DNA of 5,455 nucleotides, taken from contig QFQD01000117.1 in the NCBI GenBank assembly GCA_003241485.1, positions 1 to 5,455 of the forward strand, given 5' to 3'. Position 1 is the stretch's first letter; each line of letters opens with the position of its first letter. Both the position numbers and the translations under genes were made by a program. Below the pieces are notes generated by a model. That model was not told the DNA's origin. It did not search any database and saw only the letters and a program-made list of their open reading frames with translations. Of this stretch, positions 5,025 to 5,455 are shown piece after piece. This DNA comes from Ancylobacter novellus (GTDB lineage Bacteria; Pseudomonadota; Alphaproteobacteria; Rhizobiales; Xanthobacteraceae).

Positions 5025-5455
5025 ATGTCCACCCACTCTCCTGCGAAAAGCGGCTCCGCCTTCGCCTCGCCCGAAATGATCGGCCGGGCGATCCGGGACG
5101 CCTTCGTGAAGCTCAACCCGGCGGCGCTGATGCGCAACCCGGTGATCTTCGTCACCGAGGTCGTCGCCGCCCTCGTCACCGTGCTGTTCGTGCGGGATTT
5201 CCTTGTCGGCAATCCGCTCGGCTTCACCGGCCAGATCATGGCCTGGCTGTGGTTCACCGTGCTGTTCGCCAATTTCGCCGAAGCGATCGCCGAAGGGCGG
5301 GGCAGGGCGCAGGCGGACTCCCTGCGCAAGGCCCGCACGGACACGGTTGCCCGGCGCCTGCGCGAACCTCACCGCCGCACCAGCATCGAGCGCGTCTCGG
5401 CGCTGGATCTGAAGGTCGGCGACCATGTGCTGGTGGAGGCGGGCGACCTCATCCC
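5025..5455 (+). CDS. kdpB: KdpB, P-type ATPase subunit of the K+ pump (3' truncated by window edge)
   Basis: KdpB hydrolyses ATP to drive K+ uptake through KdpA. The first 143 residues are visible. A variable N-terminus of about 25 residues is followed by KLNPAALMRNPVIFVTEVVA (29-48), matching the KLNPxxxxRNPVMF segment of KdpB and entering the first membrane helix. WLWFTVLFANFAEAIAEGR (74-92) is the second helix with the KdpB hallmark LFANFAEA. After this the actuator domain begins (VARRLREP, then LKVGDHVLVEAGDLIP). The TGES loop and the phosphorylated Asp in DKTGT lie beyond the right edge. The ATG at 5025 has GGAG (5014-5017) 7 nt upstream. kdpC should follow. Confidence 0.97.
   Translation, partial: MSTHSPAKSGSAFASPEMIGRAIRDAFVKLNPAALMRNPVIFVTEVVAALVTVLFVRDFLVGNPLGFTGQIMAWLWFTVLFANFAEAIAEGRGRAQADSLRKARTDTVARRLREPHRRTSIERVSALDLKVGDHVLVEAGDLI

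Overview
This window looks like chromosomal DNA of a high-GC alphaproteobacterium, most likely of the order Hyphomicrobiales (Rhizobiales). The family is only a guess; Xanthobacteraceae-like proteins come to mind. The coding sequence is strongly GC-rich at third codon positions. The window holds a typical alphaproteobacterial DUF1127 gene, a Kdp operon that starts with kdpF, and a CCA-encoding tRNA-Gln. Nothing indicates phage, transposon, CRISPR or plasmid content, and most genes are ordinary housekeeping or stress functions.

Layout, left to right. (1) Positions 2-1720 (+): the 3' part of pbpC, a bifunctional penicillin-binding protein 1C that enters from the left edge. (2) Positions 1707-1913 (-): a 68-aa DUF1127 protein, convergent with pbpC and overlapping its 3' end by 14 bp, with a plausible promoter and an upstream palindrome. 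(3) Positions 1914-2427: about 510 bp without a convincing gene. It contains a candidate leftward terminator and several hairpins. (4) Positions 2428-2501 (+): tRNA-Gln(CUG), followed by a candidate terminator. (5) Positions 2609-2857 (-): an 82-aa protein of unknown function that probably starts at TTG. (6) Positions 2858-3063: a divergent control region with two adjacent 11-bp repeats (TTTATGCGTCC and TTTATGTGTCC), a good candidate for the KdpE operator. (7) Positions 3064-5455 (+): the start of the kdp operon, in the order 27-aa membrane peptide, kdpF, kdpA, kdpB (cut by the right edge).

The kdp genes encode the high-affinity P-type K+ pump made under K+ limitation. KdpA is the K+-selective channel-like subunit, KdpB is the ATPase and KdpF is a one-helix stabilising subunit. 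kdpC, and probably kdpDE, should follow beyond the right edge. The most interesting points are in the kdp leader: the phased operator repeats, a hairpin that places the first Shine-Dalgarno in its loop, and a second one-helix peptide gene tightly linked ahead of kdpF. I found no clearly new multi-gene system.
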